In this document: positions 29,939-40,419 of the stretch, one piece after another
Layout: the number at the start of each line of letters is the position of its first letter
How positions within the stretch are numbered: the stretch's first letter is position 1
Source of the DNA: Phenylobacterium sp. Root1290
GTDB taxonomy: Bacteria > Pseudomonadota > Alphaproteobacteria > Caulobacterales > Caulobacteraceae
Assembly (NCBI RefSeq): GCF_001425305.1
Contig: NZ_LMEE01000003.1
Location: 587,634 to 651,633, forward strand
Direction: 5' to 3'
Length of the DNA stretch: 64,000 bases
The notes under the pieces: model-generated
The model's input: only the letters and a program-made list of their open reading frames with translations
What the model was told of the DNA's origin: nothing
Database searches by the model: none
Translations under genes and position numbers: made by a program

Positions 29939-30687
29939 CGGTCCTTCTTGTCGGCCTTGGCGCCGCTCATCTCTGGCACGTAGAGGCCGGTGGCGAACTT
30001 CGCGGCCCAACCTTCTGGCCGGAAGCGCGCGCCGAACTCGGCGCAAGGGTCCGGCCGCGGGATCGGCCGCGACTTCAGGCCCTCGGGCGTCATCGCCGCG
30101 GCGACCGCGTCGGCGAACGGCTCGGCGAACTGCAGCGCGTCGCCCACGCGGCTGAGGGAGGGGTCGTCGGTGCCGATGGCGGTGGCCCCGCGGCTCCAGC
30201 TGATGGCGACGATCTGGCGGTCCTCGCGCAGCATCTCGGCCTCGGCCGACAAGGCGCCGAGGGTTCCGGGCGCGCGCAGGCCCAATGGGCCGGGAATGAA
30301 GAAGCCGGCTGCCGCCGAGGCGACCGAGGCCGCGCGGCCGGTCGGGTCCACCCGGGTGATCGCCACACGAACCTTGTTGGGCGCGGCGGGATCGATGTCG
30401 AAGCGCTCGGAGAGCTCGAAGCAGAGCTGGGCGTCCAGCTCGCGGAGCAGCAGCACCCGCTCGCCCGGCGTCAGCCAGCCGCCGGGGTTCAAGATGACCG
30501 TCGGCTCGATGGCCACCTGGCGCACCTGGGCCAGGCTCGCCTCGTCGCGGCGCTGCTCGACCTTGGCCCGCACCGTGTCGGTGCGCGGGGTCAGGCCGTC
30601 ATAGGTGGAGAGGAAGCCTGAGCGCGTCGGGGCGCTGGCGCAGGCGGCGAGCAACAGGAGCGGGGCGAGGGCGAGGAGGCGGATCAT
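29935..30687 (-). CDS. Lipoprotein, DUF3313-like
   Basis: 250-aa protein with a lipoprotein leader (MIRLLALAPLLLLAACAS; Cys16). The mature start FLSTYDGLTPRTDT and the central glycine/alanine-rich segment (SVASAAAGFFIPGPLGLRAP) are typical of DUF3313 lipoproteins. A conserved-looking C-terminal half contains GDALQFAEPFADAVAAAM. Predicted to be anchored in the outer or inner membrane facing the periplasm. Function unknown. It follows the purL-coupled small gene on the minus strand by 46 bases. Confidence 0.75.
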   Translation of the reverse strand: MIRLLALAPLLLLAACASAPTRSGFLSTYDGLTPRTDTVRAKVEQRRDEASLAQVRQVAIEPTVILNPGGWLTPGERVLLLRELDAQLCFELSERFDIDPAAPNKVRVAITRVDPTGRAASVASAAAGFFIPGPLGLRAPGTLGALSAEAEMLREDRQIVAISWSRGATAIGTDDPSLSRVGDALQFAEPFADAVAAAMTPEGLKSRPIPRPDPCAEFGARFRPEGWAAKFATGLYVPEMSGAKADKKDR

Positions 30688-30733
30688 GACCTACCTACGC
30701 ACGAGTCCCGCCGCCGGATGCATCCGGCGGCAA

Positions 30734-31158
30734 CTAGCGTCGGTCGCGTCGGAACTTGGCGGCGTCGGCGGCGAGCGAGGAGTAGACCGCGTCGTCCGGG
30801 TCGGGCTCGGCGTGGAACGGCAGCTCGCCGGCGACGCCGCGCAGCGCGAGCCAGAGCTGCGGCGCGAAGTGGTCGAGCATCCGCAACGGGCGGCGCTTGT
30901 CGTCGGTGACGTCCCAGCCTTCGGCCTCGAAGGCGATCACCTGATCGCGCACAGGCTTGCGCTCGATGCGGTCCCAGCCCTCGGGGCGGGGCGCGTCGTC
31001 GGCCTCGTCCTGGGTGATGCCGAACAGGGCGCGCGACACCTCGTCGAGCTCAGGATAGGTCGAGCGCGCGTCGGCGTCGGCGTAGCGCGGCTGCATCAGC
31101 GCCTTGTCTTCCAGGTCGCGGATGCCGGGCAGGTCGATGAGGCGGCGGAGCTTGGACA

Positions 31159-31159
<1 letters not shown>
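30734..31159 (-). CDS. Conserved hypothetical protein, translationally coupled to purL
   Basis: 141-aa charged cytoplasmic protein with no leader and no membrane segment. I do not recognise a family. Recognisable points are a repeated Asp/Glu-Arg composition and MLDHFAPQLWLALRGVAGEL in the middle. The ATG shares one base with the TGA of purL (31159), so translation is coupled. Context suggests expression with purine synthesis but says nothing firm of its role. Confidence 0.72.
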
Positions 31160-33360
<2,201 letters not shown>

Positions 33361-33490
33361 GGGCGCGCATATAGCGGGACTCTGCGTTGAGGGGGAGGGG
33401 GGAGCGGGAAACTGCGGCGTTGGCGCAATGGCTCCGAGGCGCGCCCATCGCTGGACTTGCGGCCGCAAACGCCGCCTGGAGAGCTGGCGG

Positions 33491-33742
33491 CTAGCGCCCG
33501 GCTCTCACGAGGAAGTCGTCGAGATATTCGCGCAGGCTCATGGCCGCGGCGCGGGTGTCCTCGAGGGGGAGGCTCTGGTCGGTGATTCTCGTCAGGTCGT
33601 CGGTGAGGACGGAAAGATACTTCCGGGTGTCGCCGGAGGCGTCGGCCTCGCGCCGGACCAACTGCATGAGGATGTGGTGGTGGACGATCGATCGCGCCTG
33701 GAGGTCAGCGATGAGCCGCGTGAGATCGAGTTCGCGTTGCAT
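33491..33742 (-). CDS. Small hypothetical protein (83 aa)
   Basis: Short helical, charged protein with no leader ([40 protein letters not shown]). Coiled-coil-like heptads are possible at residues 1-45. Weak AGGG ribosome-binding stretch before the ATG. No family recognised. It lies alone between purL and the hairpin-rich region downstream of cspA. Composition is protein-like with normal codon-position GC, so it is probably real. Confidence 0.55.
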   Translation of the reverse strand: MQRELDLTRLIADLQARSIVHHHILMQLVRREADASGDTRKYLSVLTDDLTRITDQSLPLEDTRAAAMSLREYLDDFLVRAGR

Positions 33743-33805
33743 GATACGTCGCCCTGGTGTGTCGGAAGCCCGATGGCGCGCTTGCCGCCCGCGCGTGCGA
33801 GCACC

Positions 33806-34056
33806 GCAGGATCGTCCTGCCGGGTTCGGTGACTTGTGACGGAGTGGCAGTCGGGGCAGGGGGCGCTGAAATGTACAGCGGCGGTCCTGCAGACGCTTCC
33901 CTAGAGCGTGGGAAGCGAACGCGCGCCCCGAAGGGCGGCGCGCTCAACAGTCGGGATCGTCCTGGACGATCTCGAGGAGTCGATCGGCGAGCCAGGCTCG
34001 CCGATCTCTTCCAAGTCAGCGGCTCGAAACGAGCCGTCGGCTTACGCGGGCGTAAG
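33806..34056 (-). other. Series of seven inverted repeats downstream of and into cspA
   Basis: The 299 bases between the 83-aa gene and the cspA stop hold no gene but hold perfect inverted repeats at 33806-33820, 33895-33916, 33921-33943, 33955-33971, 33983-34005 (11-bp arms) and 34021-34035. A seventh, 34041-34056, lies at the end of cspA. Read on the minus strand (the cspA strand) the 33921 hairpin closes a cUUCGg tetraloop, a very stable RNA element. There is no clear T-run, so these are not simple terminators. A structured cspA 3' UTR or a separate small RNA is possible. Confidence 0.55.
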
Positions 34057-34251
34057 CTGACCGGCGGACATCTTGCCGCTGCGCTGATCGCGTTCCAGCT
34101 CGTAGCCGACCTTTTGGCCCTCTTGGAGGCTGCCCAGGGTCGAACGCTCGACGGCCGAAATGTGGACGAAGACGTCTTGGCCGCCGTCGTCAGGTTGAAT
34201 GAAGCCAAAGCCCTTGGTCGGGTTGAACCACTTCACGGTGCCGGTAGTCAT
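34042..34251 (-). CDS. cspA: Cold-shock domain protein
   Basis: Single-stranded nucleic-acid-binding OB-fold protein of 69 aa. RNP1 is KGFGFI (13-18) and RNP2 is VFVHI (27-31). The start at 34251 gives [17 protein letters not shown]; the longer open frame to 34284 lies in the leader. Acts as RNA chaperone in cold or stationary phase by family knowledge. Unusually many hairpins follow the gene. Confidence 0.95.
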   Translation of the reverse strand: MTTGTVKWFNPTKGFGFIQPDDGGQDVFVHISAVERSTLGSLQEGQKVGYELERDQRSGKMSAGQLTPA

Positions 34252-34608
34252 GTGAGTATCTCTTTTGTGTAGAGTTTCGCGCACATCAAGCGATGCGTAC
34301 GATCAAATTGTCGGAGAGGATCTTGGTAGGCCCGGAGCTCAATCCGAGGATCAAGCGTGGAGAGCAACCGATGCCAAAGCGCAAGTCGATGGCCTATAGT
34401 CTCACGTGCGGTGAGACAATTCTACAGAAAACTTTGGAAAGGCGCATTTCACCGGACGAGGCGCTTTTTCTGTTGGGCGCATTTGGGGGCCTTCGACCCG
34501 CGGCGAAGACTGCACATCGGGCGCCTCCCTGCCGTTAATGGGGCGAAACCCTGATCGGAGCGAGCGTGCTCGCTGGCTACCGTTTGCTCTTGAAAAGGAG
34601 CGACGAGA
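34252..34608. promoter_or_regulatory. cspA leader/promoter and DUF1254 upstream region
   Basis: 357 bases between divergent genes. A 7-bp perfect hairpin (GTCTCAC/GTGAGAC, 34399-34417) is the only obvious dyad and could be an operator for the DUF1254 pair. An 81-codon plus-strand frame at 34293 has no ribosome-binding site and is not called. No consensus promoter is clear by eye. Confidence 0.4.
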
Positions 34609-35952
34609 ATGGCGCTGCACGATGCCGGCGGGCTCAAGGCCGCAACGCTCCATCGCAGGGCGGTAGAGGCGGTCATCTGGGGTATCCCCCTGGTGAACTA
34701 CGACCTGATGTACCAAGCGTTCCGCCGACTGGGCGGGGCGGCGAACCAGATTGTCTACTGGTCGCAACTGCTCGACTGGAAGAACCAGACGACCACACCC
34801 AATCCCAACTCGATCTACTTCATGCCCTTCTACGACACTGCGGATGCTGGGCCGATTTTGGTCGAGATCCCGCCAGCAGAGGGAGGATCGATCACCGGCA
34901 CACTGATGGACTGCTGGCAGACTGCGTTCGAAGACGTGGGTCCGGCCGGCGTCGATAAAGGCAAGGGCGGCAAGTACCTGATCCTGCCGCCGGGCTACGA
35001 CGGCGATGTGCCCGATGGCTATGCCGTCTTCCGATCGGACGTCCACCAGGGCTATGGCCTGCTCCGCTCCATTCTGAAGAGCGGCGCAGAGGCTGACCTC
35101 AAGGCTGCGGTAGAGTACGGAAAGCGGATCAAGCTCTATCCCCTCAGCCTGGCTGGGGCTCCTCCGGACACGGTGCTGATCGACTCCGATGGCAAGCTGT
35201 TCGACGCCACGATTCCCTATGACGTGCGCTTCTTCGAGACGCTTGCCCGCATGGTGGAGAGCCAGCCCTGGATCGAACGCGATCGGATGGCGATCAACAT
35301 GCTCAGGTCGATCGGCATCGAAAAGGGCAAGCCCTTCGCGCCCGACGCGGCGACCCGTGAGATACTGATCGCAGCGGCCCAGGAGGCGAAACTCTTCTTC
35401 GACCAGGGGTACGAGGCCTTCGCGCCCTACTACGACGGCAGGCGCTGGTTCCTGCCCTCGGACGCCGAGTTGCACGAGGTGCTGACGGAGAACTACGCGC
35501 GTCGGGAAATCTATCCGATCGACGCTCGCGGCTTCCTCTACTATGCCGCCTTCACCAGCGTGAAGCACCTGGGCGCGGGTCAGTTCTACCTGTTCGGCAC
35601 GCGCGACGCGGCTGGGGATCCGCTTGACGGCGGCGCGAGCTACCGGCTCACCGTCCCGCCTAACGCACCAGTTCACCAATACTGGTCGGTGACGCTCTAC
35701 GACTTCAACACCCACGCCCTGATCCGTGACGTCTCGCGCGCCAGCCGCGCGTCCGACTCCCCAGGTCTGCAGACCAACGCGGACGGCTCTGCGGACGTCT
35801 TCTTCGGGCCCGAACCGCCATCAGGAATGGACGCTAATTGGGTTCCTACCAAGCCAGGCGGCCGCTTCGAGATGCTGTTCCGCTTCTACGGTCCCGACAA
35901 GCCGCTGTTCGACAAGACCTGGGTCTTGCCGGACGTCGAGCGGATGAGCTGA
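34609..35952 (+). CDS. DUF1254/DUF1214 domain protein, first of a tandem pair
   Basis: 447-aa protein with an N-terminal DUF1254 domain (EAVIWGIPLVNYDLMYQAFR, about residues 15-150) and a C-terminal DUF1214 domain (SYRLTVPPNAPVHQYWSVT to DKTWVLPDVERM, about 340-447). Conserved text IEKGKPFAPDA joins them. AAAGGAG precedes the ATG. No signal peptide is seen, although many members are exported. The family has no settled biochemical role. The next gene is a paralogue 12 bases downstream. Confidence 0.9.
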   Translation: MALHDAGGLKAATLHRRAVEAVIWGIPLVNYDLMYQAFRRLGGAANQIVYWSQLLDWKNQTTTPNPNSIYFMPFYDTADAGPILVEIPPAEGGSITGTLMDCWQTAFEDVGPAGVDKGKGGKYLILPPGYDGDVPDGYAVFRSDVHQGYGLLRSILKSGAEADLKAAVEYGKRIKLYPLSLAGAPPDTVLIDSDGKLFDATIPYDVRFFETLARMVESQPWIERDRMAINMLRSIGIEKGKPFAPDAATREILIAAAQEAKLFFDQGYEAFAPYYDGRRWFLPSDAELHEVLTENYARREIYPIDARGFLYYAAFTSVKHLGAGQFYLFGTRDAAGDPLDGGASYRLTVPPNAPVHQYWSVTLYDFNTHALIRDVSRASRASDSPGLQTNADGSADVFFGPEPPSGMDANWVPTKPGGRFEMLFRFYGPDKPLFDKTWVLPDVERMS

Positions 35953-35964
35953 GGGAGATCGCGC

Positions 35965-37374
35965 ATGTATCCTCAAGACCCCGCCGTCATGACCGGCCCG
36001 CTCGACACGCGCATCGGCAAGATTGAACTGGAGGTCGGCTACCCAAGCGCGGCGTCGGTCACCAGGCTCTACGATGAGCTGGACTTCCAGCGAGCCTGCC
36101 AGGCCTACATCTGGGCAATGCCCGCCGTCGCAATGGCCGCCCTGCGCCAGGCGAACAAGCGCGACTGGGACGTGGACATCAACACGGTCTCGATCATCGA
36201 CAACTACACCACCCCGGCCGTGAAGGTGCTGACCGGCAACGACACCACGATCTATGCGGGCATCCTCATCGACATGGGGCGGGACGGGCCGGTGGTGATC
36301 GACTCTCCTGTCGGGGTCTACGGCGTGATCGATGACGACTGGCAGCGGCCTATTGTCGAGGTCGGCCCGTTCGGTCCCGACAAGGGCCGGGGGGCCAAGT
36401 TCCTGCTGCTGCCGCCCGGACGTGACGAGCGTCCGGAGGGATACCTCGCCGTGCCGTCCAAGACGAACCGCGCGATGTATGTGGGGCGCGCCTTCGTCAA
36501 GGACGGCGACGTGGACGCCGCCGTGGCGACCTTGGCCGGCATAAAGGTCTATCCGCTGGCGGATGCGAAAGCGCCGCCGCCGACGCGGGTCGAGCGGGCG
36601 GGCGCCAAGCCTATGGATTCCATCGCACCGCGGGGGTTCGGTTATTGGGACCTGCTCGCCACCGTCTTCGAAAGCGAGACCATCGAACCGCGAGACCGCT
36701 TCTTCCACGCCATGCTGAAGCCTCTGGGCCTGGAGAAGGGAAAGCCCTTCGCCCCGGACGCGCGACAGAAGAAGATCCTCACCGATGCGGCGGAAGTCGG
36801 CTTCCTGATGGCTCAGACGCTCAGCATGGCTCCACGACTGAGTAACGCGCGCTCCTATCCCGGGACCCAATGGGAATGGGTGCTGACCCTCAATCCAGAT
36901 CAGGAAGCCGAGACTTACAGCCAGATCGACGAGCGGACGGACTACACCTTCGAAGCCTTCTCGGTGGCGGCAGGGATGATCAAACCCATCGTCGGCGCGG
37001 GCTCGCAGTACATGAGCGTCGGCAAGGATGGGGACGGGAACTGGCTCGACGGCGGCAAGAGCTACCGGCTGCGAGTGCCCCCCAAGGCGCCGGTCAAAGA
37101 GTTCTGGTCGCTGATCGTGTATGACAACCTGACCCGGTCGATGATCGAGACGGACACCCTGCGCGCCGGGGTCTCCAGCCAGCGCGGCGTGCGGGAGAAT
37201 GCCGACGGATCCGTCGATATCCACTTCGGCCCCTCAGCGCCCTCCGGCGGCTCGGCCAACTGGATCAAGACCTTGCCGGGCCGTGGCTGGTTCGCCTATT
37301 TCCGCTGGTACGGCCCGACCGAGGCCTTCTTCGACAAGAGCTGGGCCCTCGGCGACATCGAGCGGGTGGGCTAG
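35965..37374 (+). CDS. DUF1254/DUF1214 domain protein, second of a tandem pair
   Basis: 469-aa paralogue of the preceding gene. DUF1254 part: QRACQAYIWAMPAVAMAALR; linker LEKGKPFAPDARQKKIL; DUF1214 part: SYRLRVPPKAPVKEFWSLIV to DKSWALGDIERV. Domain order and end motifs match the first gene, so this is an old duplication with clear divergence. GGGAG precedes the ATG; no signal peptide. Likely cotranscribed with its partner. Product function unknown; possibly the two form a heteromer. Confidence 0.9.
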   Translation: MYPQDPAVMTGPLDTRIGKIELEVGYPSAASVTRLYDELDFQRACQAYIWAMPAVAMAALRQANKRDWDVDINTVSIIDNYTTPAVKVLTGNDTTIYAGILIDMGRDGPVVIDSPVGVYGVIDDDWQRPIVEVGPFGPDKGRGAKFLLLPPGRDERPEGYLAVPSKTNRAMYVGRAFVKDGDVDAAVATLAGIKVYPLADAKAPPPTRVERAGAKPMDSIAPRGFGYWDLLATVFESETIEPRDRFFHAMLKPLGLEKGKPFAPDARQKKILTDAAEVGFLMAQTLSMAPRLSNARSYPGTQWEWVLTLNPDQEAETYSQIDERTDYTFEAFSVAAGMIKPIVGAGSQYMSVGKDGDGNWLDGGKSYRLRVPPKAPVKEFWSLIVYDNLTRSMIETDTLRAGVSSQRGVRENADGSVDIHFGPSAPSGGSANWIKTLPGRGWFAYFRWYGPTEAFFDKSWALGDIERVG

Positions 37375-37415
37375 CCCTCGCGCCGGGCAGCCACTGCGCG
37401 TGAGGGCGCGCGATC

Positions 37416-39587
37416 CTAGAACTTGCCGGAGACCAGGAAGCCGATGGTTCGCGAGCCTTCGGGGCCGCCCAGGGAGATCCGGTTCTCGACCCGCTGGATC
37501 GTGCCGCTGCTGCGGTCGCCGACATAGAAGGTGCGGGTGCGCTCTTCGGAAGAGACCAGCAGGTTGTTGACGAAGAAGCGGACGGTCACCGGCTTTAGGG
37601 CGGTGGTCTCGAAGTAGAGGTCGAGGCGCGGCTTTTCGCGGACATACTCGAAGATCTCGGCGCGGCGGTATTCCTCGCGCCCGGCCCACTGGAAGACCGT
37701 GGCGCCCCAGGACGAGGCGATGTTCGGCAGGTTCTGGCGGTAGTTGACCAGATAGGCCCAATCCTTGTTGCCCGAATTGAGCGTCGCCGAGCCGGAGGGC
37801 GTGCCCTGGCGCTCCAGGGGCACCGAGAACGAGCGGCGCTCGCCGGTGATCGGATCGGTGACTTCAGTCTGCTGGTAGAGGCCGCTGATCCGCAGCTCGG
37901 ATTCGGGCAGGCCGAGCGGCTTGAGCGGTATCGTCGCTCGGGCTTCCACGCCCCGCCGGGTTCCGTCGCCGATGTTCCCGTAGGCGTCGAAGCCGCCGAT
38001 ATCGACCAGATCGTGCACGTCCTGCACCCGATCGGCGAAGAGCGCCAAGGTGAGGACGGCGCGCTGATCGAAGCGACGTTCCACCTCCAGGCGCGACTTC
38101 CAGGCCTTCTCGGGCTCGAGATTCGGATTGCCCTGGATGGTCGAGGTGTTGAGGAAGTCGACCGCGCTGCTGAACTCGGCGAAGTCCAGCTGGGCGACGT
38201 CGCGCTGGAGAATGAAGCGGAAGGTGGTGCGCGGGCCGGCCACGTAGGACGCGGTCAGGCGCGGCTTGGGATAGTTGAAGCGCCGCTCCTTGGTCTGGTC
38301 GCCGGTCTGGGAGATCTGCGAGACCTCCCAGTTGAGGCCGGCCTCGACGGAGAGCTTGGGACTGACGGTCCAGATGTCGGTGGCGAAGACCTCGCCGCGG
38401 ATCTCCTCGACCCTGGCGTCGGCGACGGCCAGGGGCACGGGAACCGGCGGGCCGCCCTGCAGCTGGTTGGCGATGTCCAGGGTCGTGTCGCGGAAGTTGA
38501 ATGCGCCTTCGCCGCCGACTTCCAGCGTATGCGCGTCGTTGAGGTTCCACTTGAGCTGCAGGCGCGCGATGCGCTCGCCGCTGCGGGTCGTGCGGTCCTG
38601 GGTGCGGGTCACGCGGGTGGCCGGCGCGGTGAGGATGTCGAACGTGTCGCTCTGATCCACGCTGGTGTTGGAGACCAGGGCGATCAGCTTGACCGTCAGG
38701 GCGTCGCTGAGTTCGCGTTCCCAGTCGCCGCCGAGCTCGACGGAGTAGTTGTTGTCGTACTCGGTGATGCCGTCGAGGGCGCTGCGCAGGGCGCCGTTGG
38801 GGGCGGCCTCGAACTGGACGGACTCCGATGAGTTCCAGATCGGAATGTACTGGAAATTCACGTTGACCGCGTCGTCCGCCGTCGGCCGCCAGCGCAGGTT
38901 CGCCGAGGCCTGGAGGCTCATATTGTCGGACTGGCCAACCTGGTAGCGCGAGCCTGTCGGGACGCCGCTCCCGCCGATCAGGACGTCGCGGATGACGCCG
39001 CGGCCGAGGGTGTTCGGGGCCTGAACGTCCAGGGCGAGGTCGGCGCTCGACGACAGCGGGATCGTGCGCGAGGCCTGCACGGCCCAGCCGATGCGGTTGG
39101 AGTATTGGATGTGCCGCAGGCCGGCGACGAAGGTGGTCGAGGAGTCCTCAGCCGTCGCCTGGGTGACCACGACGTTGATGATCTGGGCCTGGCCGCGCAC
39201 GTCGACCGCCGCGTTGCTGCCCGACAGCAGTTCGATGCGCTGCACCTTGGCGGCGGGGATGCGCTTGAGCAGTTCGGAGGCGGCGGTCTTGGAGCTGGGC
39301 CGCTCGCCATTGATGAGGAGGTTGCCCGCGGTGGCGCCGAAGCCGCGGCGGTCGTCGCCGTCGCGCAGTTCGAAGCCGGGCACGCGGGCGACCATGTCGG
39401 CGGCGGTGATGGGGTTGTAGGCGGCGAAGAACGCGGCGGGAAATACGCCCGCTTCGCGCATGGCGGCGGCGTCGGCCGGAATTGGGGCGGGGGCCGGGAC
39501 GTCCTGCGCGAAAGCCTCGCCGCCCGTCAGCCCGAGCAGCGACGCGGTCGAAAGCCATCCAAGCCTGGCCGATTTGAACAAGCCCAT
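37416..39587 (-). CDS. TonB-dependent receptor (723 aa)
   Basis: Outer-membrane beta-barrel transporter. Signal peptide is residues 1-28 (ends GGEAFAQ). The plug shows PITAADMVARVPGFELRDGD, RRGFGATAGNLLINGERPSS and IPAAKVQRIELLSGSNAAVD. The barrel ends IGFLVSGKF with terminal Phe. A classical TonB box is not obvious. It is divergent from an HxlR regulator, with a dyad between them, and convergent with the DUF1254 pair. Ligand not inferable. Confidence 0.9.
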   Translation of the reverse strand: MGLFKSARLGWLSTASLLGLTGGEAFAQDVPAPAPIPADAAAMREAGVFPAAFFAAYNPITAADMVARVPGFELRDGDDRRGFGATAGNLLINGERPSSKTAASELLKRIPAAKVQRIELLSGSNAAVDVRGQAQIINVVVTQATAEDSSTTFVAGLRHIQYSNRIGWAVQASRTIPLSSSADLALDVQAPNTLGRGVIRDVLIGGSGVPTGSRYQVGQSDNMSLQASANLRWRPTADDAVNVNFQYIPIWNSSESVQFEAAPNGALRSALDGITEYDNNYSVELGGDWERELSDALTVKLIALVSNTSVDQSDTFDILTAPATRVTRTQDRTTRSGERIARLQLKWNLNDAHTLEVGGEGAFNFRDTTLDIANQLQGGPPVPVPLAVADARVEEIRGEVFATDIWTVSPKLSVEAGLNWEVSQISQTGDQTKERRFNYPKPRLTASYVAGPRTTFRFILQRDVAQLDFAEFSSAVDFLNTSTIQGNPNLEPEKAWKSRLEVERRFDQRAVLTLALFADRVQDVHDLVDIGGFDAYGNIGDGTRRGVEARATIPLKPLGLPESELRISGLYQQTEVTDPITGERRSFSVPLERQGTPSGSATLNSGNKDWAYLVNYRQNLPNIASSWGATVFQWAGREEYRRAEIFEYVREKPRLDLYFETTALKPVTVRFFVNNLLVSSEERTRTFYVGDRSSGTIQRVENRISLGGPEGSRTIGFLVSGKF

Positions 39588-39603
39588 TCACACCCCCCGA
39601 ATA

Positions 39604-39624
39604 TGAGTCTACTTTTTGGACTCA
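39604..39624. promoter_or_regulatory. Candidate operator in the TBDR/hxlR divergent promoter
   Basis: TGAGTC and GACTCA arms flank nine bases (TACTTTTTG), 16 bases beyond the TBDR start and about 60 before the hxlR start. Each arm contains a GANTC site (39605-39609, 39619-39623), the CcrM methylation sequence in Caulobacterales. Confidence 0.6.
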
Positions 39625-39684
39625 CGATGAGGGGCGTTTCCGACGGGGTCAACACAGCGTGGCCTTTTGCAACGGAGGAGTGTC

Positions 39685-40017
39685 ATGCGTTGGGGTGACC
39701 TGGCCGCTGACGATTGCCCGATCGCCCGGGTTCAATCCGTCATCGGCGACCGCTGGACGGCGCTGATCCTTCGCGACGCCCTGCGCGGGGTGACCCGGTT
39801 TGACGGCTTTCACGCGCGGCTCGCCTGCAGCCGGATGATGGTGTCCAAGCGCCTGGCGCACCTGGTCGAGTGCGGGGTGCTGGAGCAGCGGCCCTACCAG
39901 TTCAATCCGGTGCGCTATGACTATCTGCCGACCGAGCGGGGACGGGCGCTGGGCCCGATCCTGAAGATGATGGCGCAGTGGGGCGAGGCCTGGATGCCCA
40001 AGGCGTCGCAGGCCTGA
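39685..40017 (+). CDS. HxlR-family transcriptional regulator
   Basis: 110-aa winged-helix DNA-binding protein. Start at 39685 follows GGAGGAG. Motifs: DCPIARVQSVIGDRWTALIL with the hallmark N-terminal Cys, RFDGFHARLACSRMMVSKRL recognition helix and YQFNPVRYDYLPTERGR wing. HxlR proteins respond to aldehydes, quinones or oxidants through that Cys. Divergent from the TBDR at 39587, which it most likely regulates. Confidence 0.93.
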   Translation: MRWGDLAADDCPIARVQSVIGDRWTALILRDALRGVTRFDGFHARLACSRMMVSKRLAHLVECGVLEQRPYQFNPVRYDYLPTERGRALGPILKMMAQWGEAWMPKASQA

Positions 40018-40080
40018 GCGCCGCCGGGCGACAGGCGCCGGCGTTCGTGCGATGTCAGAGCCGCAGGGAGGAGCCGCGAC

Positions 40081-40419
40081 ATGCCAGCCACGCCTGAGAA
40101 GATCGAAGTCGAGAACCCCAACAGCCCGGGCCGCGTCACCCGGGTGGACGGGGCCAAGTACGCGGCCATGCGCGAGGCGATGCTGGCGGTGCTGCCGGCC
40201 GAGGCGCCGGGCTGCACCGTGGCCGAGGCCAAGGCCCGGCTGCTGCCGCTGCTGCCAGGCGACCTGTTTCCCGGCGGCGACAAGGCCGGCTGGTGGCTGA
40301 AGTGCGTGCAGCTCGACCTCGAGGCCAAGCAGGTGATCAGCCGCGCCAAGGGCGCGCCGGTGCGGCTCTATCGCGGGCCATCGGCGATCGGCGCGCCGGG
40401 GCCCACCGTGCGGACGTAG
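40081..40419 (+). CDS. Small conserved protein, DUF6958-like
   Basis: 112-aa cytoplasmic protein with text IEVENPNSPGRVTRVDGAKY at the start and LFPGGDKAGWWLKCVQLDLE in the second half, as in a small conserved family I associate with DUF6958. GGAGGAG precedes the ATG. Its last 52 bases overlap the convergent symporter gene. Function unknown. Confidence 0.7.
   Translation: MPATPEKIEVENPNSPGRVTRVDGAKYAAMREAMLAVLPAEAPGCTVAEAKARLLPLLPGDLFPGGDKAGWWLKCVQLDLEAKQVISRAKGAPVRLYRGPSAIGAPGPTVRT

Noticed and set aside
33705..34208. 167-codon minus-strand frame covering the hairpin region and part of cspA
   Set aside because: Ser/Arg/Pro-rich without motif and overlapping cspA in another frame; the inverted repeats better explain the region.
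34293..34538. 81-codon plus-strand frame upstream of the DUF1254 pair
   Set aside because: No ribosome-binding site and no family; it lies in the cspA promoter area and covers the 34399 hairpin.
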